A stretch of 64,000 nucleotides of DNA from Mariniphaga sp041687255 (GCA_041687255.1 JAWLCL010000001.1:248001-312000), one strand, 5' to 3'; counted from the first letter of the stretch, positions 17,830 to 26,521 are shown. Notes: a model not told the origin generated them from the letters alone. Numbers and translations: made by a program.

Positions 17830-19152
17830 ATGAAAGTTTTAAAATTTGGAGGAACTTCAGTTGGTTCGCCTGAGAACATGCGGGCTGTAGTGGACATAAT
17901 TGCTGATGGGGAGCAGAAAATCGTGGTATTGTCGGCCATGTCGGGCACTACAAATGCGCTGGTGGATATTGCCGGTCTGCTGTGGAAGAAGAATCGGGAA
18001 ACAGCAGGATTTTCCATAGGCAAACTGGAATCGGGATATAAATCAGTGGTGGATGAACTTTTCAATGGTGATGAATTTAAAGAAGAAGGATTAAGAATTA
18101 TAGATGCATCCTTTGAAACCATAAAATCATATACATCGGGAAAGTTCACCACAGCAGGTGAAAATACCATTCTGGCTCAGGGAGAACTTATGTCAACCCA
18201 GCTTTTTGCCTTGCTGATGAAAGAAAACGGGTACGATGTAAAATTGCTGCCGGCCCTTGATTTTATGAAGATTGATGAGGATAAGTCGGCTGATATGAAT
18301 TATATAAGGCAAAATATAAGCAGGGTATTCGATGAAACAGGACAGGCTGATTATTATATAACGCAGGGTTACATTTGCATGAATGCTGAAGGTGAAATTG
18401 ACAATCTTCAGCGCGGAGGCAGCGATTATACTGCCTCACTGATTGGAGCTGCAGTTAATGCCGAGGAAATACAAATCTGGACCGATATCGACGGGTTTCA
18501 TAACAACGACCCCCGTTATGTTGAAAATACCCGGAAAATTGAACAGCTTTCCTTCAGTGAAGCGGCCGAGCTGGCTTATTTCGGTGCAAAAATACTTCAT
18601 CCACAAACAGTTTTTCCTGCCCGCGTACAAAATATCCCAGTAAGGCTTAAAAACACGATGAATCCCTCTGACAGCGGAACATTGATTACTTCCGAATCAT
18701 CGGGCGCCGGAATAAAGGCAGTTGCTGCCAAGGATGGTATAACAGCAATAAAAATACGTTCCGACAGAATGTTAATGGCTTACGGTTTTCTGAAAAGGGT
18801 TTTTGAAGTGTTTGAAGCTTTTAAGACACCTATCGATATGATTTCAACCTCAGAGGTGGCAGTGTCGCTTACAATCGACAACACCGAACATCTGAAAAAG
18901 ATATTGGGTGAGCTTGATAAATTCGGAACTGTTGATGTGGATGAAGATATGACCATTATATGTATTGTGGGAGACATATTGGGAGAAGAAAAGGGATTTG
19001 CCTCAAAGGTGTTCAATGCGCTTGATGGTATACCTATCCGCATGATATCCTATGGCGGAAGCCGTTATAACATTTCAGTGCTGGTGCCTAAATCCAAAAA
19101 AGAAATTACCCTGCGGGCCCTGAGTAAAAATCTTTTGAATAATGGTAATTAG
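17830..19152 (+). CDS. Aspartate kinase
   Basis: Phosphorylates aspartate, the first step to lysine, threonine, methionine and diaminopimelate. It begins with the family signature MKVLKFGGTSVG, has the aspartate-binding FTTAGENTILAQGE region and GGSDYTASLIGAAV, and ends with two ACT regulatory domains (residues about 300-440; MISTSEVAVSLTID, RMISYGGSRYNISVLVP). At 440 residues it is a stand-alone kinase, not fused to homoserine dehydrogenase. The ACT domains suggest feedback inhibition. A strong terminator follows 20 nt after the stop. Confidence 0.95.
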   Translation: MKVLKFGGTSVGSPENMRAVVDIIADGEQKIVVLSAMSGTTNALVDIAGLLWKKNRETAGFSIGKLESGYKSVVDELFNGDEFKEEGLRIIDASFETIKSYTSGKFTTAGENTILAQGELMSTQLFALLMKENGYDVKLLPALDFMKIDEDKSADMNYIRQNISRVFDETGQADYYITQGYICMNAEGEIDNLQRGGSDYTASLIGAAVNAEEIQIWTDIDGFHNNDPRYVENTRKIEQLSFSEAAELAYFGAKILHPQTVFPARVQNIPVRLKNTMNPSDSGTLITSESSGAGIKAVAAKDGITAIKIRSDRMLMAYGFLKRVFEVFEAFKTPIDMISTSEVAVSLTIDNTEHLKKILGELDKFGTVDVDEDMTIICIVGDILGEEKGFASKVFNALDGIPIRMISYGGSRYNISVLVPKSKKEITLRALSKNLLNNGN

Positions 19153-19172
19153 CAGGTAAATTACAGGAAATG

Positions 19173-19199
19173 AAAAACCCGGCCATTGACCGGGTTTTT
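19173..19199 (+). terminator. Terminator between aspartate kinase and tRNA-His
   Basis: A 10-bp stem (AAAAACCCGG with CCGGGTTTTT) encloses the loop CCATTGA. The flanking A and T runs let it serve both the kinase on the plus strand and the tRNA on the minus strand. Confidence 0.85.
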
Positions 19200-19204
19200 T
19201 GTTG

Positions 19205-19279
19205 GGTGGAAGACCGGACTTGAACCGGCGACCTCTGGAACCACAATCCAGCGTTCTAACCAACTGAACTACATCCACC
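19205..19279 (-). tRNA. tRNA-His (GTG)
   Basis: A cloverleaf can be drawn. The anticodon stem CTGGA/TCCAG encloses the loop TTGTGGT with anticodon GTG, and the T-arm is GCCGG-TTCAAGT-CCGGT. The extra 5' G (position -1) faces C73, the hallmark of tRNA-His. The acceptor stem has one T-T mismatch at pair 6-67. CCA is not encoded (CAA follows C73). Confidence 0.95.
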
Positions 19280-19295
19280 ATTTGTTTTGCGGCTG

Positions 19296-19303
19296 CAAAT
19301 ATA
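19296..19303 (-). promoter_or_regulatory. -7 element of the tRNA-His promoter
   Basis: On the minus strand TATATTTG matches TAnnTTTG exactly and lies 17 nt upstream of the tRNA 5' end. A -33 element is not clear. Confidence 0.6.
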
Positions 19304-19392
19304 ATATTTTATTCTATTTTGCTGATGAAATTGATAAAATAATACGGTTGATTCAGGATTAAAAATTTATTTTTGAAGAAAAGCCTGTAAGT

Positions 19393-20286
19393 ATGAATAA
19401 GATGCATATTAAGTCAATTGTTTGTTTTGGGGAGGTTCTGTGGGATATGTTACCAGAAGGCGCCCAACCCGGGGGAGCCCCTATGAATGTGGCCATCCAT
19501 CTCAGGCAGCTGGGACTGAATCCCTGGCTGGTTAGCCGCATTGGTAAAGATGAAGAAGGAGAAAAGCTGAGGCAGTTTTTGTCGGATGGAGGCATCGACC
19601 TGAGTTATCTGCAGGTTGATTCCGAACTGCCAACCAGCAAAGTTCTTGTTCATCTCGATGAAGACAGAAATGCAACCTATGAAATTTGTGAACCTGTTGC
19701 CTGGGATAACATTCAGTTTAACGGCAAACTCAATAAGCTTGCAGCAGAGGCCGGTCTTATGGTTTTTGGTTCACTTGCTGCACGCAATGAAACTACCCGC
19801 AACACACTTCTGCAACTAATGGAAAACACCCCGGCCATTAAGCTGCTCGATGTTAACCTGCGTCCTCCTTATGATAAACGCGAATGGATTGAAACATTGT
19901 TGCACAAGGCTGATTTTGTTAAGCTGAATGACGATGAGCTTTTCAGGATTGCTGAATGGAACGGTCAGGCGGGAGAAGAGATTACACTTATCCGTTGGTT
20001 TTCTGAATTTTTTAGCTGCCGATGGGTATGCGTGACAAAAGGAGCTAAAGGAGCCTTGTTTTTGTTTGATGGTCAGCTCTTACAACATACAGGTTTTAAA
20101 GTGAATGCAGTGGATACTGTTGGAGCGGGCGATGCTTTTCTGGCAGCATTGATAGCACAGCTTTCGTGGGAAAAATCACCTGACGAAGTATTGGAATTTG
20201 CCTGTGCCACAGGGGCGTTTGTTGCTTCCCGACACGGGGCGGTTCCCTCTTATGCAATAACTGATATTCAGGAATTAATTGGTTAA
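19393..20286 (+). CDS. PfkB-family carbohydrate kinase (fructokinase-like)
   Basis: ATP-dependent sugar kinase of the ribokinase/PfkB fold, 297 residues, normal for fructokinases. The N-terminal signature GGAPMNVAIHLRQLG (substrate-binding glycine pair) and the C-terminal signature VDTVGAGDAFLAAL with the catalytic Asp of GAGD are intact. The opening IVCFGEVLWDMLPEG is typical of fructokinase-like members, so fructose is the likely substrate, not proven. No sugar operon surrounds it: tRNA-His lies upstream and a convergent desaturase-like gene downstream. Confidence 0.9.
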   Translation: MNKMHIKSIVCFGEVLWDMLPEGAQPGGAPMNVAIHLRQLGLNPWLVSRIGKDEEGEKLRQFLSDGGIDLSYLQVDSELPTSKVLVHLDEDRNATYEICEPVAWDNIQFNGKLNKLAAEAGLMVFGSLAARNETTRNTLLQLMENTPAIKLLDVNLRPPYDKREWIETLLHKADFVKLNDDELFRIAEWNGQAGEEITLIRWFSEFFSCRWVCVTKGAKGALFLFDGQLLQHTGFKVNAVDTVGAGDAFLAALIAQLSWEKSPDEVLEFACATGAFVASRHGAVPSYAITDIQELIG

Positions 20287-20299
20287 ACTTTTACGGGTT

Positions 20300-20971
20300 T
20301 CATTTTTTCATCCTGTACAGTTTCCACCAGGGAGTGGTTGGCGATTCATGATGTTCCCAATGGTAGCCGAAAAAATAACAGGAAAGCATTGCTGCCAAAT
20401 GATTTTTTGGCTGCGAACGTGAATTGTGGGGTTGCATTTTCTCACTGAAAGGTCTGCGGTGAGGAAGATAGGTCCCAAAGAAGAATAACTGAAATGTGGA
20501 AAGAATCGCCGGAAGGACCCAAAACAATATCAGCCTGGCTTCAGAGAACCATAGCAGCAGCACATTGAAGGTTACAGCCATAAACAGTATTTGCCACCAG
20601 GTTACATAGTTTTTCATAAACAGGAACCACCACACAAAAAAGTTGTTGCTTCGGGGTGAGAAATCAGGATCATTCTCTGTTGCTGGAAATCTGTGGTGCA
20701 GGTAATGCTTTTTTTTCAGCATCCTGTATGAAAGAAATGCAAAAAGTGTGGTTGCCAGTTGACCTGTAAAATCGTTTATTTTTCGGTTCCGCGCAACAGA
20801 GCCGTGTATGGAATCATGCGCGGTGATGAACAGTCCGGTATAAAGAAAGGTCTGGATCAATATATGAATGTAAAGCAGCGGCGACTGAAAATTTAAGTCG
20901 GCAGATAAAAGCAGATAGAGCAAATGCCCCAGCCATAGAAGAATAATTGCAGCTCCGATTAAAATACCCAT
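20300..20971 (-). CDS. Membrane fatty-acid-desaturase-superfamily protein, CrtW (beta-carotene ketolase)-like
   Basis: Integral-membrane di-iron oxygenase-type protein with all histidine boxes: HDSIH, HYLHHR, the GTYLPHRRPFS segment and FGYHWEHHESPTTPWW near the C-terminus. These motifs and their spacing match CrtW ketolases more closely than acyl-lipid desaturases. At 223 residues it is close to CrtW length (about 240). No other carotenoid gene (crtB, crtI, crtY, crtZ) is in the window, so the substrate is open: carotenoid or lipid. It sits 37 nt beyond the LytTR regulator gene on the same strand and may be cotranscribed with it. Confidence 0.8.
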   Translation of the reverse strand: MGILIGAAIILLWLGHLLYLLLSADLNFQSPLLYIHILIQTFLYTGLFITAHDSIHGSVARNRKINDFTGQLATTLFAFLSYRMLKKKHYLHHRFPATENDPDFSPRSNNFFVWWFLFMKNYVTWWQILFMAVTFNVLLLWFSEARLILFWVLPAILSTFQLFFFGTYLPHRRPFSEKMQPHNSRSQPKNHLAAMLSCYFFGYHWEHHESPTTPWWKLYRMKK

Positions 20972-21008
20972 CGCCTCAAATGTTTATTGAGGCAAGTTAA
21001 GCTATTTT

Positions 21009-21758
21009 TTAGAAATTCAGAATTTCTTTCAGGTTCTTATACCCTGTTTTGCTTACTTTTAGTTTTGTTTTATCGTGCAGAATAACAATATACGACTCCT
21101 TTTCGTATTGCTGAAGTTCATGAATTTCCTCCACCTTTACGATATACGAACGATGGATGCGAATAAAATTTCGCGGGTTCAGCGAATTTTCAAGATATTT
21201 CATTGTTTTCTGCTTAATGTGGCGGCCTTCTTTGGTATAAATCATCACATAATCGTCCATCGATTCGATGTATCGGATCTGGTCAACAGGAATGACATGA
21301 ATTTTATGACGGTCTTTGACCACAATTCTGTCAATGAAATCCTCTTTGGGAAAGTTGCTGATTTTTTCTGCCACATCGGAAACAGCGCCCTGAGTCTGAA
21401 TACGGTCAGCCACTTTTTCAACAGCTTCGGCCAGTCGCTCTTTGGAATAAGGTTTTAACAGGTAATCGGCGGCATTGTATTCGAAGGCTTTCAGGGCATA
21501 CTGGTCGTATGCTGTTGCAAAAATGATATGCGGCTTGTGATCTAAAAGCTCAAGCATTTCAAATCCTGATATTTTTGGCATCTGAATATCGAGAAAAACC
21601 AAATCCGGTTTATGCTCATTTATTGCCTTTACTCCTTCAAAACCATTCTCACATTCACAAATAAGTTCGATGGAATCAATTCCTTTAAGGAATGTTTTCA
21701 GCAGGTTTCGGGCCAGTTCTTCGTCTTCAACAATGATGGTGCGTATTTTTTCAGTCAT
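21009..21758 (-). CDS. LytTR-family response regulator
   Basis: A 249-residue two-component regulator. The receiver domain has the phosphoacceptor Asp57 in LVFLDIQMP, acidic pair ED at 11-12, and the conserved Lys in LLKPYSKERL. The C-terminal LytTR DNA-binding domain spans about residues 150-245 (RYIESMDDYVMIYTKEG, FIRIHRSYIVKV). It lies 7 nt after the LytS-like kinase stop, so the two form a pair. Likely targets are envelope-stress genes including its own cluster. Confidence 0.95.
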   Translation of the reverse strand: MTEKIRTIIVEDEELARNLLKTFLKGIDSIELICECENGFEGVKAINEHKPDLVFLDIQMPKISGFEMLELLDHKPHIIFATAYDQYALKAFEYNAADYLLKPYSKERLAEAVEKVADRIQTQGAVSDVAEKISNFPKEDFIDRIVVKDRHKIHVIPVDQIRYIESMDDYVMIYTKEGRHIKQKTMKYLENSLNPRNFIRIHRSYIVKVEEIHELQQYEKESYIVILHDKTKLKVSKTGYKNLKEILNF

Positions 21759-21765
21759 AGATAAT

Positions 21766-22812
21766 TTATTTTTGAGGTACGGCTATGGTTACTTTAAATT
21801 CCTTTTTATTATCCTCTACCTTCATCAACATTGGATTGCCATAGATAATCTGAAGCCGGTCGCGAATATTTCTAAGGCCAATTCCTTCTCCTTTTTTTGT
21901 TATGACCTGGGGGTCGTAATTGTTGCTGATTGTTATTTCCAGGGCATCATTTGTGCAGAAGCTGCTTGTAACAATTTTAACAGGTTCTGTAGCCTCATAA
22001 ACTCCATATTTTATGGCATTTTCGTACAATGGCTGCAAAATCATGTTTGGTATTTTGGCATTCAGGCAATTTTCATCAATGTTAAAAACAGCGTTTAGTT
22101 TGTCACCAAACCTTACTTTTTCAATCTGAAGATAGAGTTTGTTGTTTTGCAGTTCTTCGCTGAATGGGACCTTATCAATCTGGTCGTGCTTAAGCGAGTA
22201 GCGCATCAACGCTGAAAGATTGATAACCATTTCCTGTGCTTTGGCAGGGTCGGTCATTGTCAGCGATGAAATGCTGTTAAGGCTGTTAAACAAAAAGTGA
22301 GGGTTTATCTGCGACTTTAAAGCATGAAGTTCAGCCTCCTTAACTAGCGATTTTAAATTTCCTTCGTTTCGGACCTTCTCCTTAAATCCCTGGTAATATA
22401 TGACGGCATAAAAGAAAATGACATAGGTAAGGTAAAGCATATAGCCACCAAAGATATTTACAGCAAAATTTTCTTCCATCCACTGGCTCGCATTTGGATG
22501 AAGGATTTTAATCAGGACCATTCCCAGGTAGAGCCAGATGAAAACAAGAATAGTAGCTGCAATAAAATGATAAAGTACAACCCTATAGGCACTGTTATTT
22601 TCCAATGTGCTGGCTTTGATGACATACCAGATTGATAAACCGATTATTGCGAATGAGAATGGCAGGGCAACGGCTTCTGCCAGTGCCAGAGTAAGATCTT
22701 CGTTATATGCCAGCCATTTGAGCAGGGTTCCACCGGTAATAATTGCTGTCCAGATTAAGAAATACCAGGTGGTAAGCCGGGGGCTGGAGATAAACGGGTG
22801 TTTAAAATCCAT
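21766..22812 (-). CDS. LytS-type sensor histidine kinase
   Basis: A 348-residue membrane kinase of the His_kinase/LytS family. Four predicted transmembrane helices lie in residues about 15-140, with no extracellular domain of any size, so it probably senses within the membrane or through a partner. The phosphoacceptor is His172 in QINPHFLFNSLNS, and the ATPase N-box is LYENAIKYGV, with the G-box GEGIGLRNIRDRL. It is encoded between LiaF-like membrane proteins and its LytTR partner, which suggests an intramembrane-sensing envelope-stress system. Confidence 0.93.
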   Translation of the reverse strand: MDFKHPFISSPRLTTWYFLIWTAIITGGTLLKWLAYNEDLTLALAEAVALPFSFAIIGLSIWYVIKASTLENNSAYRVVLYHFIAATILVFIWLYLGMVLIKILHPNASQWMEENFAVNIFGGYMLYLTYVIFFYAVIYYQGFKEKVRNEGNLKSLVKEAELHALKSQINPHFLFNSLNSISSLTMTDPAKAQEMVINLSALMRYSLKHDQIDKVPFSEELQNNKLYLQIEKVRFGDKLNAVFNIDENCLNAKIPNMILQPLYENAIKYGVYEATEPVKIVTSSFCTNDALEITISNNYDPQVITKKGEGIGLRNIRDRLQIIYGNPMLMKVEDNKKEFKVTIAVPQK

Positions 22813-22887
22813 TGCAGATGAGTGAATTGTATAAATTTATTCCGGTTGATAATGCTGTTACGTTAAATTGCCTGGTAAACACAAGGT

Positions 22888-23595
22888 TTAAATGAATTTT
22901 ACCTCTACTCCTCCGAATGCGCTAAATCCTTTGAGGATTAGTGTTTTGGAGGGGCTGTAGCTAACTTCGTGCACCGACATGCCTCGTTTGTCGGTAAATG
23001 CTCCAAATATTGTTGAAATCTCATTTTTTATGGTCCAGTCGGGTGGGACTTTAAAGCCGCTGCCTCCAAAAATGCAGACGCAGTCGATTACTGCCCCGTT
23101 TTCTGACAGTTCCGCCTGCCGCAAATCATATTCGGCACCCCCAAAAATGGAGGTAATTTTACCGCCCAAAAAATTGCGCGAATTAATGAAAATCTCCCTT
23201 CCACCAAAAATTACAAAGTCGTCAAAATATTCTGTTCCCATTTTTTCCGATTCAACTTTAGGAAGCTGGTTTCGACTGCGGTGGGTAAACAGCAGTGCCA
23301 GTCCAATCCCTATAATGAGCAAAGGCCAGCCAATTTGCCTTATTACATAGGGTATATGTACAACTTCTTCAATGAGGAAAAAGCCACCAATTAACATTAA
23401 AATAGTACCTGCAGTCCGGTTTCCCCCAATAAAGGAAAACAAACCTATTCCTATAAGCAGCATTTGCCACGATATAAGTATATCGTTCCATACCGGTGGA
23501 ATCAAATTAAGCTTAACCAATATCCAAAAAGCACCAACTGCTATCAGGAACAAACCAAACAAAACCCTCCTGTTCGAACTAGTTGCATCATCCAT
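22888..23595 (-). CDS. LiaF-like membrane protein
   Basis: A 235-residue protein. About four hydrophobic segments lie in residues 10-105 (LLIGIGLFSFIGG, ILMLIGGFFLIEEV, WPLLIIGIGLALLF). A C-terminal domain carries regularly spaced FGG motifs (VIFGGREIFI, SIFGGAEYDL, CIFGGSGFKV, SAFGGVEVKF) typical of the LiaF / cell-wall-active-antibiotics-response fold. In Firmicutes LiaF inhibits the LiaS kinase; a similar control of the adjacent LytS-type kinase is inferred. It lies 75 nt upstream of the kinase. Confidence 0.88.
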   Translation of the reverse strand: MDDATSSNRRVLFGLFLIAVGAFWILVKLNLIPPVWNDILISWQMLLIGIGLFSFIGGNRTAGTILMLIGGFFLIEEVVHIPYVIRQIGWPLLIIGIGLALLFTHRSRNQLPKVESEKMGTEYFDDFVIFGGREIFINSRNFLGGKITSIFGGAEYDLRQAELSENGAVIDCVCIFGGSGFKVPPDWTIKNEISTIFGAFTDKRGMSVHEVSYSPSKTLILKGFSAFGGVEVKFI

Positions 23596-23607
23596 TTTAT
23601 TTCTGCT

Positions 23608-23988
23608 TTATTCGTTAATTTTTAGCGAAGCCTTGATTATTAATATTATTCCTGCGCCAATCAGTAAAGCAGGAATCAAAAAGGAAAGGGACCAAAAAGA
23701 GAAATGCAGGATTTCGGGCAGTAAAAATATACCACCCAAAACTACCAGCACAATACCTGCCGAACGTCTCCCGGCAAGCAAAACAATGCCCGTAATTATA
23801 AGTACCACCTGCCATGAGAATAACGTATTGCCTATGGCGGCAAACATATGTTGAAACGGTATAAAAAACTGGTGAAGGTGAATATGGGCAAAGAAAGGAA
23901 AGTGGCTTGCCCGGCTAAATAACCAAACCACTCCTGCAGCAATCAGGACCACAGCTAAAATCGTTCGTGAATCATCTTTTTTTTGCAT
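23608..23988 (-). CDS. LiaI/LiaF-like small membrane protein
   Basis: A 126-residue protein with about four hydrophobic helices, similar to the membrane part of the next protein (ILAVVLIAAGVVWLF, VVLIITGIVLLAG, VLVVLGGIFLLPEI, ALLIGAGIILIIKAS). It has no FGG-type soluble domain. The start at 23988 (MQKKDDSRT) is preferred over the upstream ATG at 24042, which adds an unrelated hydrophobic stretch. It is first in the envelope-sensing cluster and is 12 nt from the LiaF-like gene. Confidence 0.82.
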   Translation of the reverse strand: MQKKDDSRTILAVVLIAAGVVWLFSRASHFPFFAHIHLHQFFIPFQHMFAAIGNTLFSWQVVLIITGIVLLAGRRSAGIVLVVLGGIFLLPEILHFSFWSLSFLIPALLIGAGIILIIKASLKINE

Positions 23989-24105
23989 TGTTTCCCACTT
24001 TTGTAACAAAACTGTAACAAATATATTAATTAAGCAATGCAAAGCGTTTGAACATTCGGTTAATCCTTGGAATGTATCGGTGAACGGAATAAATTATATA
24101 AAATA

Positions 24106-24135
24106 AGGCTGCATACCAATAGCGGTATACAGCCT
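24106..24135 (-). terminator. Terminator of glnS
   Basis: A 12-bp stem with one mismatch (AGGCTGCATACC with GGTATACAGCCT) lies 18 nt beyond the glnS stop and is followed on the minus strand by a T-rich run. Confidence 0.75.
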
Positions 24136-24153
24136 GATATTTATTTGATTGAT

Positions 24154-25854
24154 TTACTTATTGTTTTGTTGTTTTGCCCATGAATCGCGAAGGGCAACAG
24201 TGCGATTGAAAACCGGCTTTCCCGGAATTGAATCGTAATCGAGGTTAAAATACCCGAGTCGCTCAAACTGAAAGCTATCCAGTGGTTTCGCATTCAGAAC
24301 ATAAGGTTCAATATAACATTCCTGAAGCACTTTCAATGAATCGGGATTAAGGAATTCCTTGAAGTCAGTATCCTTATGACCACCGGGGTCTTCATCGTTA
24401 AACAGCCGGTCGTAAAGTCTGACTTCAGCTTTTACGGCATGTTTTGCGGATACCCAGTGCAAGGTAGCTTTTACCTTTCTGCCGTCGGGAGAATTGCCCC
24501 CTCTGGAAGCGGGGTCGTAAGTACAGAGAAGTTCTGTAATGTTCCCCCCGGCATCTTTAATGACATCATTGCAGGTGATGAAATAGGCATAGCGCAGCCT
24601 TACCTCACGACCGGGAGCCAGGCGGAAAAACTTCCGGGGGGGATCTTCCATGAAATCATCCCGTTCAATGTATATTTCACGTGAGAAAGGAACTTTGCGT
24701 GTACCCATTTCCGGATCTTCCGGATTATTGATGGCATCGTGTTCTTCTTCCTGACCTTCCGGATAATTGGTGATAACCACCTTCAGCGGGTTTAATACGC
24801 CCATCACACGCAGGGCAGTTTTATTCAGATGGTCGCGGACACTGTACTCCAGCAATGAAACATCAATCATTCCATCCACCTTGGTTACGCCAATGCGATC
24901 CGAAAAGTTACGTATCGATTCAGGAGTGTATCCTCTGCGGCGCAATCCGGAAATGGTAGGCATGCGCGGATCGTCCCAGCCGTTCACATAATTTTCTTTA
25001 ACCAATTCCAGCAGTCGGCGTTTGCTCATTACGGTATAAGTAAGGTTAAGCCGGGCAAACTCTACCTGCCTTGGGCGGTAATCGTTTTCTTTTAGCTGGT
25101 CGATGAACCAGTTGTAAAGCGGACGGTGAACTTCAAACTCAAGGGTACAAACCGAATGGGTAATTCCCTCCCAGTAATCGCTCTGCCCGTGTGCGAAGTC
25201 GTACATCGGATACACTTTCCACTTATCACCGGTACGGTGATGATAGGCTTTCATTATCCGGTATATGATTGGGTCGCGCATGTGCATGTTTGGTGAGGCC
25301 ATATCAATTTTTGCACGCAGTACCCGTGAACCTTCATCAAACTCACCTGCAGCCATCCGCTGAAACAAATCAAGGTTTTCCTCAGGTGTGCGACCCCTGT
25401 AAGGACTTTCTTTTCCCGGTCGGGTAGGGGTGCCTTTTTGTTGGCTGATGGTTTCGGAATCCTGATCGTCAACATAAGCTTTGCCCTCTTTAATAAGACG
25501 GACAGCAAACTCAAAAAGCATTTCAAAATAGTCGGAGGCATAAAACAGCCGGTCCTCCCAATCGAACCCCAGCCAGCGGACATCCTTCATTATGGATTCC
25601 ACGTATTCCATTTCTTCCTTGGTAGGGTTGGTGTCATCAAAACGCAGGTTACATTTGCCGCCAAATTTTTGAGCAATGCCAAAGTTCAGGCATATCGATT
25701 TTGCATGCCCGATGTGCAGGTATCCATTGGGTTCCGGGGGAAACCGTGTATGTACCCTGCCATTATTTTTACCTTCCTTTAAATCCTGTTCGATTTGCAG
25801 ATGAATGAAATTCGATTTTTTTGCCGGTTCTTTGTTCTCGGTGCCGTTTGTCAT
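24154..25854 (-). CDS. glnS: Glutamine--tRNA ligase
   Basis: Charges tRNA-Gln directly, so this organism need not rely on the amidotransferase route for Gln-tRNA. Class I signatures: HIGH at residues 47-50 in EPNGYLHIGHAKS and the KMSKS-equivalent VMSKR near residue 273. The discriminating FDDTNP motif follows the first, and a two-barrel anticodon-binding region fills the C-terminal half. At 566 residues it is close to the E. coli enzyme (about 554). It is single, with a terminator downstream and a divergent folB upstream. Confidence 0.97.
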   Translation of the reverse strand: MTNGTENKEPAKKSNFIHLQIEQDLKEGKNNGRVHTRFPPEPNGYLHIGHAKSICLNFGIAQKFGGKCNLRFDDTNPTKEEMEYVESIMKDVRWLGFDWEDRLFYASDYFEMLFEFAVRLIKEGKAYVDDQDSETISQQKGTPTRPGKESPYRGRTPEENLDLFQRMAAGEFDEGSRVLRAKIDMASPNMHMRDPIIYRIMKAYHHRTGDKWKVYPMYDFAHGQSDYWEGITHSVCTLEFEVHRPLYNWFIDQLKENDYRPRQVEFARLNLTYTVMSKRRLLELVKENYVNGWDDPRMPTISGLRRRGYTPESIRNFSDRIGVTKVDGMIDVSLLEYSVRDHLNKTALRVMGVLNPLKVVITNYPEGQEEEHDAINNPEDPEMGTRKVPFSREIYIERDDFMEDPPRKFFRLAPGREVRLRYAYFITCNDVIKDAGGNITELLCTYDPASRGGNSPDGRKVKATLHWVSAKHAVKAEVRLYDRLFNDEDPGGHKDTDFKEFLNPDSLKVLQECYIEPYVLNAKPLDSFQFERLGYFNLDYDSIPGKPVFNRTVALRDSWAKQQNNK

Positions 25855-25977
25855 ACTTTTATATTTAAGCTACAATAAATTGCATGCAAAATTAAAAAAA
25901 GGATTACAGTATGAATTATTGTACCTGTACTTTCTTTGCCTTAATCACTTATTATTAATTTCGTGAGAAAAATTATA

Positions 25978-26328
25978 ATGGGAATCATTGAGTTGGAGGG
26001 CATGCATTTTTTTGCTTACCATGGTTTTTATGAATCGGAGCGGGTGGCAGGAAATGAATTTATTGTGGATGTGACCATTGAAACCGACTGCTCACCTGCA
26101 GCAAAATCAGATAATCTGGAAGATGCGTTGAATTATCAGCTGGTATACGACCTTGTAAAGAGAGAAATGGAGGTTAAGTCACACCTGCTTGAGCACGTTG
26201 CAAACCGTATTGTTGACGCCCTGTACAATCAGTTTAAAAAGGTGCAAAGCATAAAGGTCAAGGTGTCGAAAATGAATCCACCCATGGGAGGTCAGATTAA
26301 AAAAGCCAGTGTTACTTTAATGCGTTAA
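25978..26328 (+). CDS. folB: Dihydroneopterin aldolase
   Basis: Cleaves 7,8-dihydroneopterin to 6-hydroxymethyl-dihydropterin and glycolaldehyde in folate synthesis. It opens with the family pattern GIIELEGMHFFAYHGFYESE, has the substrate-contacting ALNYQLVYDLV segment and the LLEHVANRIVDAL helix, and ends PPMGGQIKKASVTL. I prefer the ATG at 25978 (116 residues) over the GTG at 25963 because family members begin at M-G-x-I. It is divergent from glnS with 123 nt between; tRNA-Cys follows. Confidence 0.93.
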   Translation: MGIIELEGMHFFAYHGFYESERVAGNEFIVDVTIETDCSPAAKSDNLEDALNYQLVYDLVKREMEVKSHLLEHVANRIVDALYNQFKKVQSIKVKVSKMNPPMGGQIKKASVTLMR

Positions 26329-26350
26329 AAAATAGTTTGGCTGGATGGTA

Positions 26351-26380
26351 TTGGAAAAATTGCAAATTTTTCTACATTTG
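26351..26380 (+). promoter_or_regulatory. tRNA-Cys promoter with overlapping inverted repeat
   Basis: The -7 element TACATTTG (26373-26380) is an exact TAnnTTTG match, and TTGG (26351-26354) lies 18 nt upstream as -33. A perfect 9-bp inverted repeat, ATTGCAAAT / ATTTGCAAT (26359-26367 and 26376-26384), straddles the -7 element. Confidence 0.65.
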
Positions 26381-26397
26381 CAATCAAAATAAAGAAC

Positions 26398-26468
26398 GGT
26401 TCCTTGGCCGAGTGGCTAGGCAACGGTCTGCAAAACCGTGTACGGCGGTTCGAATCCGCCAGGAACCT
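26398..26468 (+). tRNA. tRNA-Cys (GCA)
   Basis: All four stems form: acceptor GGTTCCT/AGGAACC, D-stem GCC/GGC, anticodon stem ACGGT/ACCGT around CTGCAAA (anticodon GCA), and T-arm GGCGG-TTCGAAT-CCGCC. The discriminator is T, and CCA is not encoded. At 71 nt it has the usual short form of bacterial tRNA-Cys. Confidence 0.97.
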
Positions 26469-26484
26469 CTAAGGTAGTTTAAGA

Positions 26485-26521
26485 AGCCTCTGCAAATTTT
26501 TAATGTGCAGAGGCTTTTTTT
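26485..26521 (+). terminator. Terminator of tRNA-Cys
   Basis: A perfect 10-bp stem (AGCCTCTGCA with TGCAGAGGCT) is followed by a T-run, 16 nt after the tRNA. Confidence 0.85.
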
